Shown here piece by piece: positions 13,863 to 26,775 of a stretch of 64,000 bases of DNA. The DNA is from Chrysoperla carnea (taxonomy: Eukaryota > Arthropoda > Insecta > Neuroptera > Chrysopidae), in contig NC_058337.1 in NCBI RefSeq assembly GCF_905475395.1, positions 87,786,368 to 87,850,367 on the forward strand. The letters are read 5' to 3'. Below the pieces are notes generated by a model. The model was not told where the DNA came from, did no database searches, and was given only the letters and a program-made list of their open reading frames with translations. Both the position numbers and the translations under genes were made by a program. Every line of letters begins with the position of its first letter. The first letter of the stretch is position 1.

Positions 13863-16800
13863 ACAATTTAAATTTAATAAAACTTATAAAATTATTGTAT
13901 TTTCATCGGTCCTTGTTAAGTATGCCAAAGTTCTAGTCAATCCGACATTTTGAAATGGGTCAAAATCATGTTCAAATTTTCCATACTAACATAGTAGCAT
14001 GCGTATGAAGCTAATAAAATCGTGTTAAAAACCGTCAGCATTTCAAGTATATAATTTAGCACCCGTTATGTATTTTTTCTATGGTTAGTAAGTGATAAAT
14101 AATGTACGAGTGTGCTTTCTGCTTTAAGAGCTTATTGGTAGAGTTTTCAGAATCCAGGTTTTTCCTATACAACATTGTTGGGAAGAATCATCGTGCGTAA
14201 TAGGTACTTGAAATTATGCATCTAATTAAAAGAAATAAAGTACAGGGAAAACTGTTTATAGTGACATCGTCATTAGTAATACTTACAGTTTGATTCAGGA
14301 TACTCGATTTCATTCACAATTTTTATAGACACATAAACATGTTATTCCTCAGTTCAAAGATCGAAAGTTATATGAATAAATTATGTCGCCTATTATATTT
14401 GTTTGAAACTTTTTTCAATTACTATATAGTTTTCATGTTTTTCCTAAAAAAATGTTTTTAAGACAAGAAATCCATGCCGAGCTGGACAGGTGGGTATCAC
14501 TTCTTAAAAGTATGCTTGAGGTGCGCATTAATTGTAAGTAGATGGGTCAAGTTGTTAATGATCCATCTGCTAACCGAATGAAAGCTATTTTTTATGAAAT
14601 ATAAAATGTTAACCAAAATCTCTGCAATGGGTTGCCTAGAAAAATTTGGTCAGGACTAAACCTTTAGTAAAAATACCAAAATCAACCCTAATTCGCCACC
14701 TGTACTAAATGTAAGATCAGAATAATCAATTGGCCCCTGTACCTTTGTAACTATTTTTGACACAAATAGTTTTGCGGAATTCAATCTTTATTACTCTTAA
14801 TTTTTCTTTCCTTCCTCGAATAGGTAGAATCTTGACGTGAATAAAAAGGGCTCATAATTTTTGTCCATTCTGTATTTTAAAATTTATACTCTTTATACGA
14901 TATTTAATTATCAGTGATTAATTAAATATAAAATATTGGATTCAATCGGATTAGGTATAAACTACACGTATCACTTAAAACGATTTTTACTGTATTTTTA
15001 AATGAAAAAAAATTAATTATTAAAGTGGATTAAAAATAAAAAATCGTCAATGAGGCAATAATATAAAAAAAAAATTTGCACTGCAAACTTATTCAAACAA
15101 ATAAAACAAAGGTTTTATTTGTTTATTAGTAATTATTAATTAATCATAATCATTAAAATAATATACCTTTTATTGAATTATTATTATTATTATTAAATAT
15201 ATGTGTTTTATTAGTTTTATTATTATTAATTAAAATAAAGAAGGCATAACAAAAAAAAAAGATTCCTTTTTTTAAACAAAAATATTGTTTTTATTTTTGA
15301 ATATGAACTTTGTATAGTTCAAAGTATTTAAAATATAAATAATATAATAATAATTTATTGATAAGAAATTATAGATAGTTTAAAAATATAATACACTTCT
15401 TGAATTCAAGAGAATTTTAATGTAGTATATTGTCGGGTGTTTTGTCATTCAAACCTAATCAAATAATTCAATTTAAATAAAACACATATTTTAATTAGTG
15501 TTTTTCATATTATACATTCAAACAAAAACACACTAACACAATTTCTGATCAAAATTTGGTGGATTTTCATCACATCAATTTAAATAGGTATTTATTTTAT
15601 TTTATTATTTTAAAAATTTTAATTATTTTAATTATGAAAATTCTAAAATAAATTAATGAGTAATTAATATATTTCTTATTATTATTTGATTGTTATTAAT
15701 TTTCACAATAGTATAAAAATTTTTGTGGTATTTTTAATTTTATAAAAAGATTTTTTTGTTTGGATTAAAGAAATATTAATTATTCAAGTAGAAATCCATA
15801 TAGGTAGTATATTTCTAAAAAGTAATCGAATTTCGCATATTAATGATAGAAATATGATATTTATTTTTAAATTTGTATTTATTTATTTTAAATTCTGACT
15901 AAAAGTATTTATTAATTCAATATATTACATATTTGATAATAGAAATAATATAACATTTATGAATTTTATGTAAATATTAAATAATAAATAATAAATTCGC
16001 AATTATAGAATATTTCACACTCTAAAAAAGGCTCCTGCAATAGTTTAAAGGACATTAACAAATTAAATTAATTTTAAATTTGTTAAAGAAAAGTTTTTAT
16101 AACTAATTTTTTAATATTTTCAGTATATAAAATTTCTAATTTTATTTTGCGGGTCGCGATTACTTTTAAACTTTTTTATTAATTAAAATTTTTACTCGGA
16201 TAATAAATAAATAAATAACGGAGAAATTTCACCGTTTTTTTTTCAATACAGGATTAAATTCAATTAAAAGTAATACAATTAATTTCTTACGTTTATTTTT
16301 AAATTAAATATTTTGTAATTTGTGTTTTTTTTAAGCCTATAGCTCAAAAAATTTTTAATTCACTTAGTATTTCGATAACTTAAACTTAATTTTAAATACT
16401 AAATCAAAATTGAAATCTTGAAATTGAAAACGCAGACATATAAATTATTATTCGATAAAAACATCAATTGACTTCCGCCTGCATATATCAATCTATTTTT
16501 ATGCATTTTACTACATACTTACCGTTTGATATCCATTGATTTGACTACGGTTAAAGCTTTTCTTATTTAAAAATTAAATACAAGTTCAACTCATTTAATT
16601 GTAAAAATTATTTTTATGATGTATTCAAAAATTTTATTTTTTAATAAATGATATACCTATAATAGATTTTTTAGTTGGATAAAATTCGTTGAATTTGTTT
16701 TTTTTGTTTTAAAGAAATATGCATATTATGAATTTTGAAAATTTTAATACAACAATTATTTAGCTATAATACCATTTATTACCGGAGTATTTGAATTATG

Positions 16801-19800
16801 AAAATTTAAAGAAAGTTTTGTAGTTTTAAGCCTTAAGTCACATGAGTTTTATGTTCCGTTTCATTTTTAAATGTACGATCAGATGAAACCGCTTACAATT
16901 ATTTCATATTTTTAACATATTTTCGTTAAAATTTAATAAAAATTTTTAATTTTAATACAGCCATTACATAAATTGTTGCAAAATAAATTAACTTTATGTT
17001 CGTAATCTGGTTTGAGTCTCAAAGAATAAGATCGTTTTACCCATTCTGATGTACTAAACTAAAAATTTTATCCGATTAGATATCATGGCTATGCCTGGAA
17101 TTTTGAAAATACATAAGGTTTTCATATCTTTTTATCCGGAAATATTAATGATCGTTAAAGAAAAGATGAGCGACAGAAAAATCTCACTTTTATTGTACAC
17201 AAAAAATCTTTTTGGGATAAAAAAATCCTTTTTTTCGTTATAAAATTTTACGTGTTCATTAGATAATTTTTTAATTTAGAATTTTTTTTAAATTTAGAGT
17301 TCAAAATAAATGTTTTGGAGGAGTTCGGTAATATTTTTTCACATAACATTTAAAAAACTTTATGTGATAGAAAGGAGGGAATATCAGTCTCACAAGATTC
17401 TGAAATTTGACTCATCTTCGTGTTGATTCTGACACCATGAGCGTAGTCTTGAACTTACAATGGCTGCAAAACTAACACTGATTTTTCTAATCATGATGCC
17501 TTCACTTACCAGGAAATAGCTTTTTATCTGTAAATACATTTTTAGATTTTCATTAAACTCATCCAGAAATCCTTTCGATTAAATCAACTCTTGTTAATTC
17601 AATACCTTAAACTTATAATGCCCTTCTTTTTAAAAATACCATTTGAATCATATATGGCATAACAATAATATTCAAAAATTGCATGTATGCGAAGTCACAG
17701 GTCTTTTTATTTATAACTATAAACTTCTAATTCCTGGACAGGTCTTTTATCGATCGATATGTTATATAAACATAATGATATATTTGTTATGTAATTTTTA
17801 TTGCTCTTATATTTTTATCGTTTAAAAAAACATATTGTATTTTTGTTTTGTTTAAATATTAACTCTTATCGAACAGTTTCATAAATCATACATTTTTTAT
17901 TATCATAGTGACTAATTAAAGACACGTTATCAATTGATAGACTTTCAGACAGAAATATCTTCTGACTAAACATCATTTGACCATGGAACAAAATATTATT
18001 GTATGTGTCAACTAATAACATCCCTTTTTATTGGAGAACTTTTGAACTTTGATAAAGTTAGAAAAAATTATATACACTTAAAATTATAGACTATGTATGT
18101 ATCGAACCATTACATCCGGTTAAATAATTGTTTGACTTTTTCGACAAAATAACAAAACATTATTGCCAGAAATTTTCTTGTTGCTTACATTTAATTAACT
18201 TATGCAGGTTAATATAATTATTTTTATCAATATTAAAAATTTTAAATAATAAGGTAATGGAACCAATGATGCCCCGGTTTCTATGATAGACTACATTTAA
18301 ATATTCAATGACTAATTCATTTACGTAAGCATGCGTAAAAATTATCACAGACAAAAACACAATCCCACCTATACACAAACGTTGGGTTTTAGTTTTCAGT
18401 AAAATAACAGAGTTATACTTATAATTATTATATTATAAGCAGTACATACCAAAACGCTTCGACATTGAATAGAGGAAAGTTTCTGATTTTTTTAAATAAT
18501 TGTCCCAGTACGTGATTTGCTAAGGAAGGTCTGGGCCTTTTTAAGATTATAAATATTGTATTTGATTGCCCTCCAGGGAAACAAACATGGTCCACAAAAA
18601 AATATTCTTTTTCCTTATAATTTTATCATAAATGACTTTTCATCCCATCATGCGTGATATTTTTGATTTATCAAAAGCCCACAGCCACTTTTTTAACACA
18701 ATTTAAAAAAATTTTTAATTTTCAATGATTAAATCCTTAATAATAATAGTAAATAATAATAATGGGGTCTAACCTCCGTTTTTCACACATTAATCTATAA
18801 CAGAGCCCACCCTTATCATTATTTTTAATCTTTATTTCTACAACTGAATATACAATTAAGTTTATGATGTGAGTGGAGTCAGTTACTTCGTTCTTATTCA
18901 ACTGAACCGGTTCACTTTAAATTAAAAAATAAATAAATGGGCGTATGTATTAATACAAAAACGTACTCAAATGAAAATTTTTAGAGAGAAAAGAATTTTT
19001 AGAAGTTCGAGAATTTATGGCGTTTTAGAGTTAAGTGGGCCTTACATGGTTCCAGTACCTTATAAAAGCTAATTATTAAAGTCGACGATATTTAACACTG
19101 TCATTGTTTTATTTAAACATTATAAAAACTGAAGGTGTTGTGTATCAAAATACATTATTTAGGCGTTTTATTTTATTGCAAGTATTCAATTTTAAAAATG
19201 AAAAACGTGTAGGTCATACGAATTTTAATGTTATTAATAATTTTATTGTAGTTGTAGATTAAATATTATTTATTATTCTACAATAGGAAAAAATTGTACA
19301 ATTACAAAAAAAAAAAAAAAAATATAGAATACTTCAAAAGTGCATCAATCATTTATTATCCTTGTTAATATAATGATAAGTATGCTTGAGTTCTTCAAAA
19401 AAAAATAATCTGTGATTATTGTAAGTAATTTAATGATATAAAATTTGTTGTTTATGATTTATGAACAAAAAAATTTATCAGAATTTTTTGAACCTAAATT
19501 TTTTTTAAACATCATAATTTTTTTTATCGTAAAAAAGTTTGAATTTATTCTTGTAGATAATTGAATATCTATTTTTAATCAATTTTAATAAAAAAGGATA
19601 TTCAATTGTTAGCTTGGATTTAGAAAAGAAACTTATTATGATTTAATTACAATTTTTCTGAATCATTGAAATTTCTAACTAGGGTACAAAAAAAATGTTC
19701 AAAATAACAAAAATAGTCAGCGGTTTAAAAGTTTTTATTAGGAGGAATTTTGTGGAGGATTGCTTTGCAAGGTCTCAAATTATTGACCACTCATTTTGTC

Positions 19801-19880
19801 GAAAAAATTAAATAGTAGTTTTGGTATTTAAAACAAATCTGTTCAAAATTTAAAATTGATCTGGATTACAAATTTATAAC
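13863..19880. other. Intergenic, very AT-rich stretch
   Basis: Nothing gene-like was found. It contains a short TTA microsatellite (about 15178-15196), many A/T runs, and a poly(A) tract near 19305-19321. The open frames at 17643-17825 and 18160-18378 show no recognisable protein. Confidence 0.55.
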
Positions 19881-20509
19881 TAGGTTAGGTTAGGTTAGAG
19901 TGGCTATCCTGGGGTGGGACACACTTAAACCATAGGGTCCGTTGTGATACCGAAAAAGGGTTGGCCCATCTCCGGTGAATACTCCATGAACCATTTGGAG
20001 CTGTTTGAGAACAGCAGGAGAGCTTTGACGCCGACGAACTCCAAGTCGGAGAGGTCGTCAAAGAGAGGCTGGCTCAAGTAAGTCCATCTCCTCATGAAAA
20101 GAGCTGGGCAGTCACAGAGAAGATGTGACAGCTCCTGCAGTAGTCGTGATACACTGTCAGGCCCAGGCGTTCAACATGCCTGCCGCCCAAACAGTGTCCT
20201 GTAATAGCCGCAACAACTTTACGAACAGAAGCCCTTGGAAGTGATATAAGATCTTCGAAACGCCTGCGATTGTACTTAGACCATATCTGTCTTGTAGTAC
20301 CACAAGTACGTTCCTCCCTCCATCTAAGATTGGCCCTTTTTAAGATATCCTCTTTGAGGAGCAACTTGCAGTTCGCAAATGGAATTCCCGGATATTTATT
20401 GATGCTTGTGTCCGAAAGCATTTCTGACAAGCTCGTCGGTTTCGCAATTTCCTTGAATGTCCCTGTGTCCCCCGGTACCCATACCAGGTTTACATTCATT
20501 TGCAACTAA
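19881..20509 (-). mobile_element. Truncated non-LTR retrotransposon (LINE), 3' end with RNase H remnant
   Basis: On the minus strand a 137-residue frame (20505-20092) opens with VNLVWVPGDTG, the start of the last RNase H block of LINE polymerases (usually VWVPGHxG). It then jumps into the downstream region with ITGHCLGGRHVERLGL and a Cys-rich end (DYCRSC). Near 20130 the frame shifts: another frame continues with LSHLLCDCPALF and runs to a TAA near 19930. The element therefore has an internal deletion, a frameshift and a missing 5' part. Its 3' end is a (TAACC)n tail at 19882-19898. The clade is R1-, LOA- or I-like by the RNase H domain, not settled. It shares its 3' tail with the SINE at 22685. 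Confidence 0.85.
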
Positions 20510-21397
20510 GAATAATAAATAAATAAAATTTGGAAACTTTTAAAACAAACGTAAAATTTCCAAACGGGTCTTTGTCAGAGTTTTTTTTTAAGTTTTCAGA
20601 GTGATATCCTGTAAAATAATAAATGATTAGGGGTGGCAAATGATAATTTTAATATCGATATTATAAAAATATTATAAATAATCAAAAATACGAAATTTTT
20701 TAAAATGCATAATAACAAAGCAATCTTTTTGTGATTAGGCAAACCTAAGTTAACGACCACGCCGTTATAATTTAGTCAAGCTCCAAAGTAAATCGTGTAG
20801 TTCTTAAACAGTTTCAAACACACTCAGTTTCGGTACTATCCATTCTAAGTACACTCATTATATGTAATATTATAGTAATAATCCTTAGAATGATTTAACT
20901 CGTACGTTTTTGATGACGTAGAACTATAGTGTTGTATAATGCGAGTATGGACATTAGTATTTTTCAACCTAACGTCCTTACACGGTCATCCAATGATTTG
21001 TATCATTGCATCTGTAATCACGATCAATAATAGGCTTATAAATCAGGCGCCAACTTTGAAACGACAAGTGGTTTTTCACGACAGAGTCAGCTTATACTAG
21101 ATTATATCACTTTAACTAAATGTTATTGTTTATTAATAGTTTATTTATATTTTTGGAAAAATTATAAGAAAATTTTTTTATAACTTTTCAACTTTTAGTT
21201 CAAATTGATAATTTATCACTATTAATTTTAGTTTTTTGTAAACAGGCTACTAAGTACACTCTACTCTATAAGTAGAGTCTACTTATATAATATGTGAATT
21301 ACATAGATAAAAAGAAATAAATAAGTACTTATTTAATAAAATTTGAGAAAAAATCTAAAATATATACTTAGAAAAAATTCAACTTTTCCACTATTCA
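20510..21397. other. Intergenic stretch, nothing recognised
   Basis: AT-rich sequence between the LINE fragment and the next dispersed repeat. No reading frame, RNA gene or repeat was recognised. Confidence 0.55.
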
Positions 21398-21965
21398 ATG
21401 TTTATACCATACGCTTAAAAATATTGATGCTACGAACAAAATTTTGGTAAAGGTGTTCATTAATTCACCTAATTAGTTCATTTCCGGTTGTCTGAACGTC
21501 TGTCTGTCTGTCAACACGATAACTCAAGAACGAAAAGAGATATCAAGCTGAAATTTTTATAGCGTGCTTAGGACGTAAAAAGTGAGGTCGAGTTCGTAAA
21601 TGAGCAACATGGGTCAAGTGGATCTTGTAAATGGCTAGAGTAGGCCTCTCTTGTAAATGGCTGGAGATAGAACAAAAATTTAAATGTAAAAAATGTTCCT
21701 TATATAAAAATAATCAACTTTTGTTTGAAACATTTTTTCGTAAACATTACTGTTTACCCACGAGGGCGCAAAATAGGCGCAAATTTTATAGTGGATATGT
21801 ATTATATGGTAATATCAGTTATATATGTGGGGCATGTATGTATGTGTAATGTGACAGTGTAATCAACATAGTCTATACATGGTATTTCAATAATTAACTC
21901 AGTCAATTGTTTATTTTCACTAGTATAAATTACATTGTAATTATTTTTAGTTTTCTGTAAACAGT
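21398..21965 (+). repeat. Dispersed repeat, copy 1 (partner at 55228-55790)
   Basis: The two copies share a long collinear series of blocks: ATTGATGCTAC, AAAATTTTGGTA, a CTGTCTGTCTGT-rich stretch, GATAACTCAA, TCAAGCTGAAAT, GGACGTAAAAAGTGAG and TTTAAATGTAAAAAATGTTC. They then end near the same TTCACTRGT-type segment. Copy 1 lacks about 50 bp near its left end that copy 2 retains. The open frame at 21631-21849 lies inside it and has no protein character. Probably the body of a decayed mobile element; class unknown. Confidence 0.7.
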
Positions 21966-22671
21966 TTACTTAAGTGAACAAAAAAAATTAATCAATAACA
22001 CTTAAGTCAAATAATAATTCTTCAATAAACGTGACATAAAAAAAAAGGTTTTATAATCCCATATTGGACTTTAAGTCAAATATTCAAGTGCCTATCAATT
22101 TTTTTTTTTTTGAAACGGCTTTTATTAATATTTATCTTTGAAGATAATGTTTAACTTTTAAAAATAATTTTAAATTAATTTTCAATAAACAAAATTTATT
22201 ATTATTTAAAGATTTTTCAAAGTATATCAATTTGTTTTTATAGATAAGGATTTAAAATATTCCAAACACATGAGTCGGTTAAATGTCATTTTAACATCTT
22301 AAAAATTTTATTTTTGTAATAAGCTATAATAATTTATGCAATTTTTTATATTTAATTTAATTTTTGTAATGTAAATAAATATCATATTAGGTAAATAGCT
22401 ATGTGAAATTTACGCAAACGGCACGGGGATTCGAAGAAAATTGTATATGATATATTATTACCTACCAATTACCGGTTAATATATTTCCCAATTGACAATA
22501 TATTTTACAGTTATAGTTTTGATTCAATTTATGTTTTTTTAAATTTTCGAATTCAAATTAAAGAAAAAAAATCATAGATAAATACTAGGTTGTAACAACC
22601 ACACTACTAGTAAAAGTATCCTCATTTCGAAAAATATTTATAACTGCTTCCTCTGAAAAAATACGAATTCT

Positions 22672-22684
22672 TTGTCTTAATCGT
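22672..22684. repeat. Target-site duplication of the SINE (left; right copy 22940-22952)
   Basis: Perfect 13-bp direct repeat TTGTCTTAATCGT on both sides of the SINE. Because the two copies are identical, the insertion may be fairly recent. Confidence 0.9.
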
Positions 22685-22939
22685 CGCCCCATTAGCTCAG
22701 TTGATTAAAGCGTAAGCAATTCTGGTCGCGGTATGCTTAGAGTAACGGTAATTAATAGTTGTGATGGGCTGATGTAACGCATGATACATGCATGAAGAAG
22801 GTGCACTCAGCCTCTGAAATTGAGGAGCTGATAAATGAAATTATCAGTGGAAACGTGGTAAAACATATATATGGTATCACAATGGGCTCTATAGCCCAAG
22901 TGTGTCCTTCGTGGATAGCCAATATAACCTAACCTAACC
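22685..22939 (+). mobile_element. tRNA-derived SINE, full-length copy with 13-bp target duplication
   Basis: The head CGCCCCATTAGCTCAGTTGA is a tRNA-like A-box region; GGTCGCGG followed by TATG suggests that the B box was lost by deletion. The body contains CATGCATGAAG, GGTGCACTCAGCCTCT and the small hairpin GATAAATGAAATTATC. The tail runs GGTATCACAATGGGCTCTAT ... AAGTGTGTCC ... GGATAGCC and ends in (TAACC)3. It is flanked by perfect 13-bp copies of TTGTCTTAATCGT (22672-22684 and 22940-22952), the mark of target-primed reverse transcription. The tail matches the LINE end at 19881. Two shorter relatives lie at 32521 and 63495. Confidence 0.9.
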
Positions 22940-22952
22940 TTGTCTTAATCGT

Positions 22953-23751
22953 TGGATCATCATTGGACTCTCCACCATCCAAATATTGTATTAACGACAA
23001 AAACTAAAATTAATTACTGTTTCCTTGTTTTCAAAGTTTCTAATTTTTGCAATCCCAAATATATATTCAATAATCAGCAAATAATTAAAAGAAGAGTTAA
23101 ATTTTTATACTAAATAAATAAAATTAATTGGTAGGTCATAGGTCGTTGCAAAGCAAAGTAGACCCCAAGTTGAAAACAAATTTGTTTATTTGTTTCTCAA
23201 ATTAAAAAATGCCATTAAAAAAAAAATAGCCTAGGTTATTTGTTAGGGGTCAATTTTGGGTCATTTTATATCTAAATTTCATTAATAATCTTATTAATAA
23301 AAAAAATGATTTACAATTGATATAAGATAATTTTATATATAGAATGATTAAATGGTGTCAAACATAAATAAAATTAACTAGACTTAAAAGTAGAAAATAA
23401 TTATTTCGACTTAAAATATCAAGGATGATTCAGAGCGCTTCAGGCCTTTACTTATAGTCATGTATACCCATAGAAATAATTATTTTCTACTTATTACGAC
23501 AGTAAAAGTTCTTTTTGCCCTTTAAAAAATATTTTACAAAAACGGCAAACCAAAAATATAACAAAGTTTTACAAATATACCTTTGTTCGAGTTTTTCAAA
23601 CGTACAAATTCAATATGATAACTTTGTTTCCTTCTGTTGATTTGTTTTAAAAATACCTGCCTAAAGAAAATCAGAAATCGTTTAGAATTTTCAATTATAA
23701 TTTTACTGTATTATTACTCAATTTTGTTAAATAAAGAAATTTTTTTGCTTA
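22953..23751. other. Upstream region of the CRAL-TRIO gene, with a small inverted repeat
   Basis: AT-rich sequence. An inverted repeat at about 23384-23500 has arms containing AAGTAGAAAATAATTATTTC, similar in part to the arms of the MITE-like family at 13421 and 37207. The segment ends in a good splice acceptor (TTTGCTTAG, cut before 23753), so a non-coding 5' exon of the gene probably lies somewhere upstream. Its position could not be fixed. Confidence 0.5.
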
Positions 23752-23756
23752 GCACA

Positions 23757-26753
23757 ATGGCGCAACCACCGTTTTGTATGAACCTATCACCTTTAGGCGA
23801 AGAAGGTAAAAAAATTGCTGAAAAAGAATTAAGAGAAACACCAGATGTTGTTAAACCAGCAATTGAAGAGTTGCGAAAACTTTTAAAAGCTGATCCTAAA
23901 CTTCATTATCGGGATGATGATGAATTTTTAACTATTTTCTTGAGGCCTTGCAAATTTTATCCAGAAAGTGCATATCAATTGGTAAGTACCAACAATAACA
24001 ATAATTTTAATTTTTTATATACATCCGTGAGAAAAGAAGTACGCGCCTCTTCTCACTCAGTATACGTGGGAAAAATAGTTCATTATCGCCCTAGTGTGAT
24101 AATGAATCAAAGATTGATTTCATTCAAAGGTTGCTCACAAAGATTTATATGTAATCTCTATGGCGATAACCACGTATGATGTCACTAGTGGGTATCTTCC
24201 TCTTTGTTTAATTAGAAATTTAAAACGTTCATATTTTGCAAAATCTCGCTTTATGAGTCAATTTCACCGAAACCCAATTTCCCATAAGATTAATGCGGGA
24301 TCCTTTCTATAACCGCTTAAGTGCTTATAATAATGTGATCAGAGATATTTTTAAGACAACATTTTTGCTATAAAACCGAAAAAGTTATTGTAATTCTATT
24401 GTATCTACCATCAGTATTTTTGTGCAGAGAGTATATACCACCTGCTTAAACGATATGTAGAACTTTAGAGACCAAATCTGTGAAATTAACGTACCTACAA
24501 TATTTTTATAAATGCATATGTCGAAAGCTAACATTGATTTCGAAAACGGAAAATTTGCAATTGTTATTAATTCTGTTGAATTCTATTACCAAATCATGTG
24601 TAAAATAGATATCATAACCGCCTTTCGTGCTCTAACATAAACTGCTTTGATTACCATATTTTATTTGGCTATATTTTTTTATATGAATTTTTTGGTTTGC
24701 AGATGAAAAGAATAGCTGAGTTTAGAAAGAAATATGAAAATTTACTTAAAGACTTAGTGCCACAAGATGAAGAAGTTGCATGCACCCAACATAATGTTGT
24801 GAATGTTTTAACAAATTGTGATCATAAAGGACGTCGAGTACTTTTGGTGAATTGTGGTAGTAGTTGGGATCCATCAAAAGTATCCGCTGATCAATTATTC
24901 CGTATATTTTTCTTAATTCATGAATGTGCTATCCTAGAACCTGAAACACAAGTTCGTGGTGTTGTCGTCATAATGGATTTTGATGGAATGTCTTTGAAAC
25001 AAGCGAAAGCCATGAGCCCAGCATTTAGTATGCGATTGTTAGGTTTTATTCAAGATGCGTTACCATTACGATTGAAAGAAATTCATATGGTTAAAGAACC
25101 TTTTGTGTTCAACATGGTCTGGAGTCTTTTCAAACCATTCATCAGAGAAAAACTTAAGTCCAGAGTAAGTTTTCAATTTTAAGTCAATTTTTTAGATCTT
25201 TAAGTTGTTGTTAGACCGTGGGACACCACGAATTTTTTTAAATAATAAATACATACTTGAAACTTCCTGAGTCCCGGTCTATTACCATTTGGTATTTTAT
25301 CCCGCTACGTGTGACTGCAAGGCGAATACAGGTCGTAATTAAAATTATTCTAAGCAATCCAGTTGAGTTGAGATGTTTACCAAAGTATACTTTGTTATTA
25401 ATCTGTGAGGAGCATTCAGTAGCGTTTATAAAATGTTGTAATATAGAAATAAATTTCGGCAAAAGTTTTTTGAAACAGTTTCGTTTAGGTGCTTTAATTA
25501 AGAGTCCACGTCAATGTTGTGAAGACATTTTCTAGATAATAACCGGCAAATTTGATGAATATCTGTTTCTCTTGATTATCTCTATTCCGGTGATTTGGGG
25601 GAAAATTTGAGCTATATAGTTATTCTATACGCAAGTCATCTAAAGCATTAAACTGAATAGGAAAAAAGTTGACCAGTCTCAAAGTCAGTCTTACATTAGA
25701 TTAACACCACATAATTTTTGTTGTTTACATAAAATTTCTTTCGTCACTCACTGAGACCTACAACTACTCTACAACTAAAAAAATCAGACAGAATAATAAT
25801 CGAAATTTTACTTTATTATAGACAACCAACGGTCTATTATAATAAAAATTTCAAATAATCATAAATGCTTTTACAAGATTGGGCCAAAATACGCGTATGC
25901 TAAAACCTAACAGAATGAATATACAAATATGTCAACCGAAGTGTATATCAAACCATTTTACTGTTAGTCTCTATTAGTTTTTAATTTAATCTGAAAATAT
26001 TTTAACATACTCATGCCTGTATTCTTAATAGACATAAATTTTCGCAAAGCAGGTACTAAGGTTCACTATGGGTTGTTAGTACAGTCAGTACGTCTGTCTG
26101 AAACGTTCACCTGTTTTCCGAATCGAGAGTCGTTTCGCCAGTTTGATATCTTGGTTAAGCAGAGCTAGATGTCTGCAACGTAGCGATGTAAACTCTGCAA
26201 AATTAAACATAAAAATAGAAGGGTTATTTGAATTACCTACTGATGATACTGAAGTCTGATACAAGCTCAATGAACGAGCAAAAAATGACAGCCTTCTACA
26301 TAGAAGTACTGAGTTGACAAACATAAGACCTGGAGATCGAAGTGAAAAAAATTTGTCTCTAAATTAAGATTAATATTAAAAAAGGAAAAGAGAACCATTA
26401 TATTGACTAAGTAACCCAGTTTGCGCAAATCGTAATTTTTGGAAAAGAAAACTATATTTATATCTGTCATTAATATTATTGTTATTTGATTTGGACCTTT
26501 ATAATTAGCCAAGTTTCGAAATTTGTTTTTACTCTCACATAATATATAATTTGTGTTAATTTTTAATTTTTAGATTTTCTTCCATGGAAGCAAAATGCAA
26601 TCTTTACATAAACATATGGACCCTGCTTATTTACCGAAGAACTATGGTGGTACTATGCCAGAAATTGACTATACTGGTGCAAATTGGTATCCATGTATGG
26701 TGGACAATGAGAAACATATTAGAGAATTAAACAGTTATGGATTAGTTGAATGA
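23757..26753 (+). CDS. CRAL-TRIO domain protein (alpha-tocopherol transfer / clavesin-like)
   Basis: This is a cytosolic lipid-transfer protein of the Sec14-like family, which carries a hydrophobic ligand between membranes; the ligand of this member cannot be read from sequence. Exons are 23757-23981, 24703-25164 and 26574-26753, with clean GT/AG borders in phase 0, giving 288 residues, the usual size. Residues ~15-100 match the N-terminal CRAL-TRIO helical domain (DDEFLTIFLRPCKFYPESAY). Residues ~105-275 form the lipid pocket domain, with GVVVIMDFDGMSLKQAKAMSP, PLRLKEIHMVKEPFVFNMVW and a final segment ending LPKNYGGTMPEID. The ATG has a good context (CACAATGG) and lies just after a splice acceptor, so an extension to an upstream ATG at 23637 is unlikely. 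The frame is intact. Confidence 0.92.
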
Positions 26754-26757
26754 TGAT

Positions 26758-26775
26758 AATAAATTTTAGAATAAA
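26758..26775 (+). terminator. Poly(A) signals of the CRAL-TRIO gene
   Basis: AATAAA occurs at 26758-26763 and again at 26770-26775, only 5 and 17 bases after the stop codon, which implies a very short 3' UTR unless later signals are used. Confidence 0.6.

Noticed and set aside
19882-19898. Interstitial telomere array
   Set aside because: Only about three TTAGG units, exactly at the 3' end of a LINE; it is the element's tail.
20270-20509. Plus-strand 79-codon frame as a gene
   Set aside because: It is antisense to the LINE remnant, whose minus-strand protein matches known RNase H motifs.
23637-23756. N-terminal extension of the CRAL-TRIO protein by 40 residues
   Set aside because: The extension is Ile/Leu/Tyr-rich AT-driven sequence, it crosses a good splice acceptor just before the internal ATG, and CRAL-TRIO proteins normally start at about that ATG.
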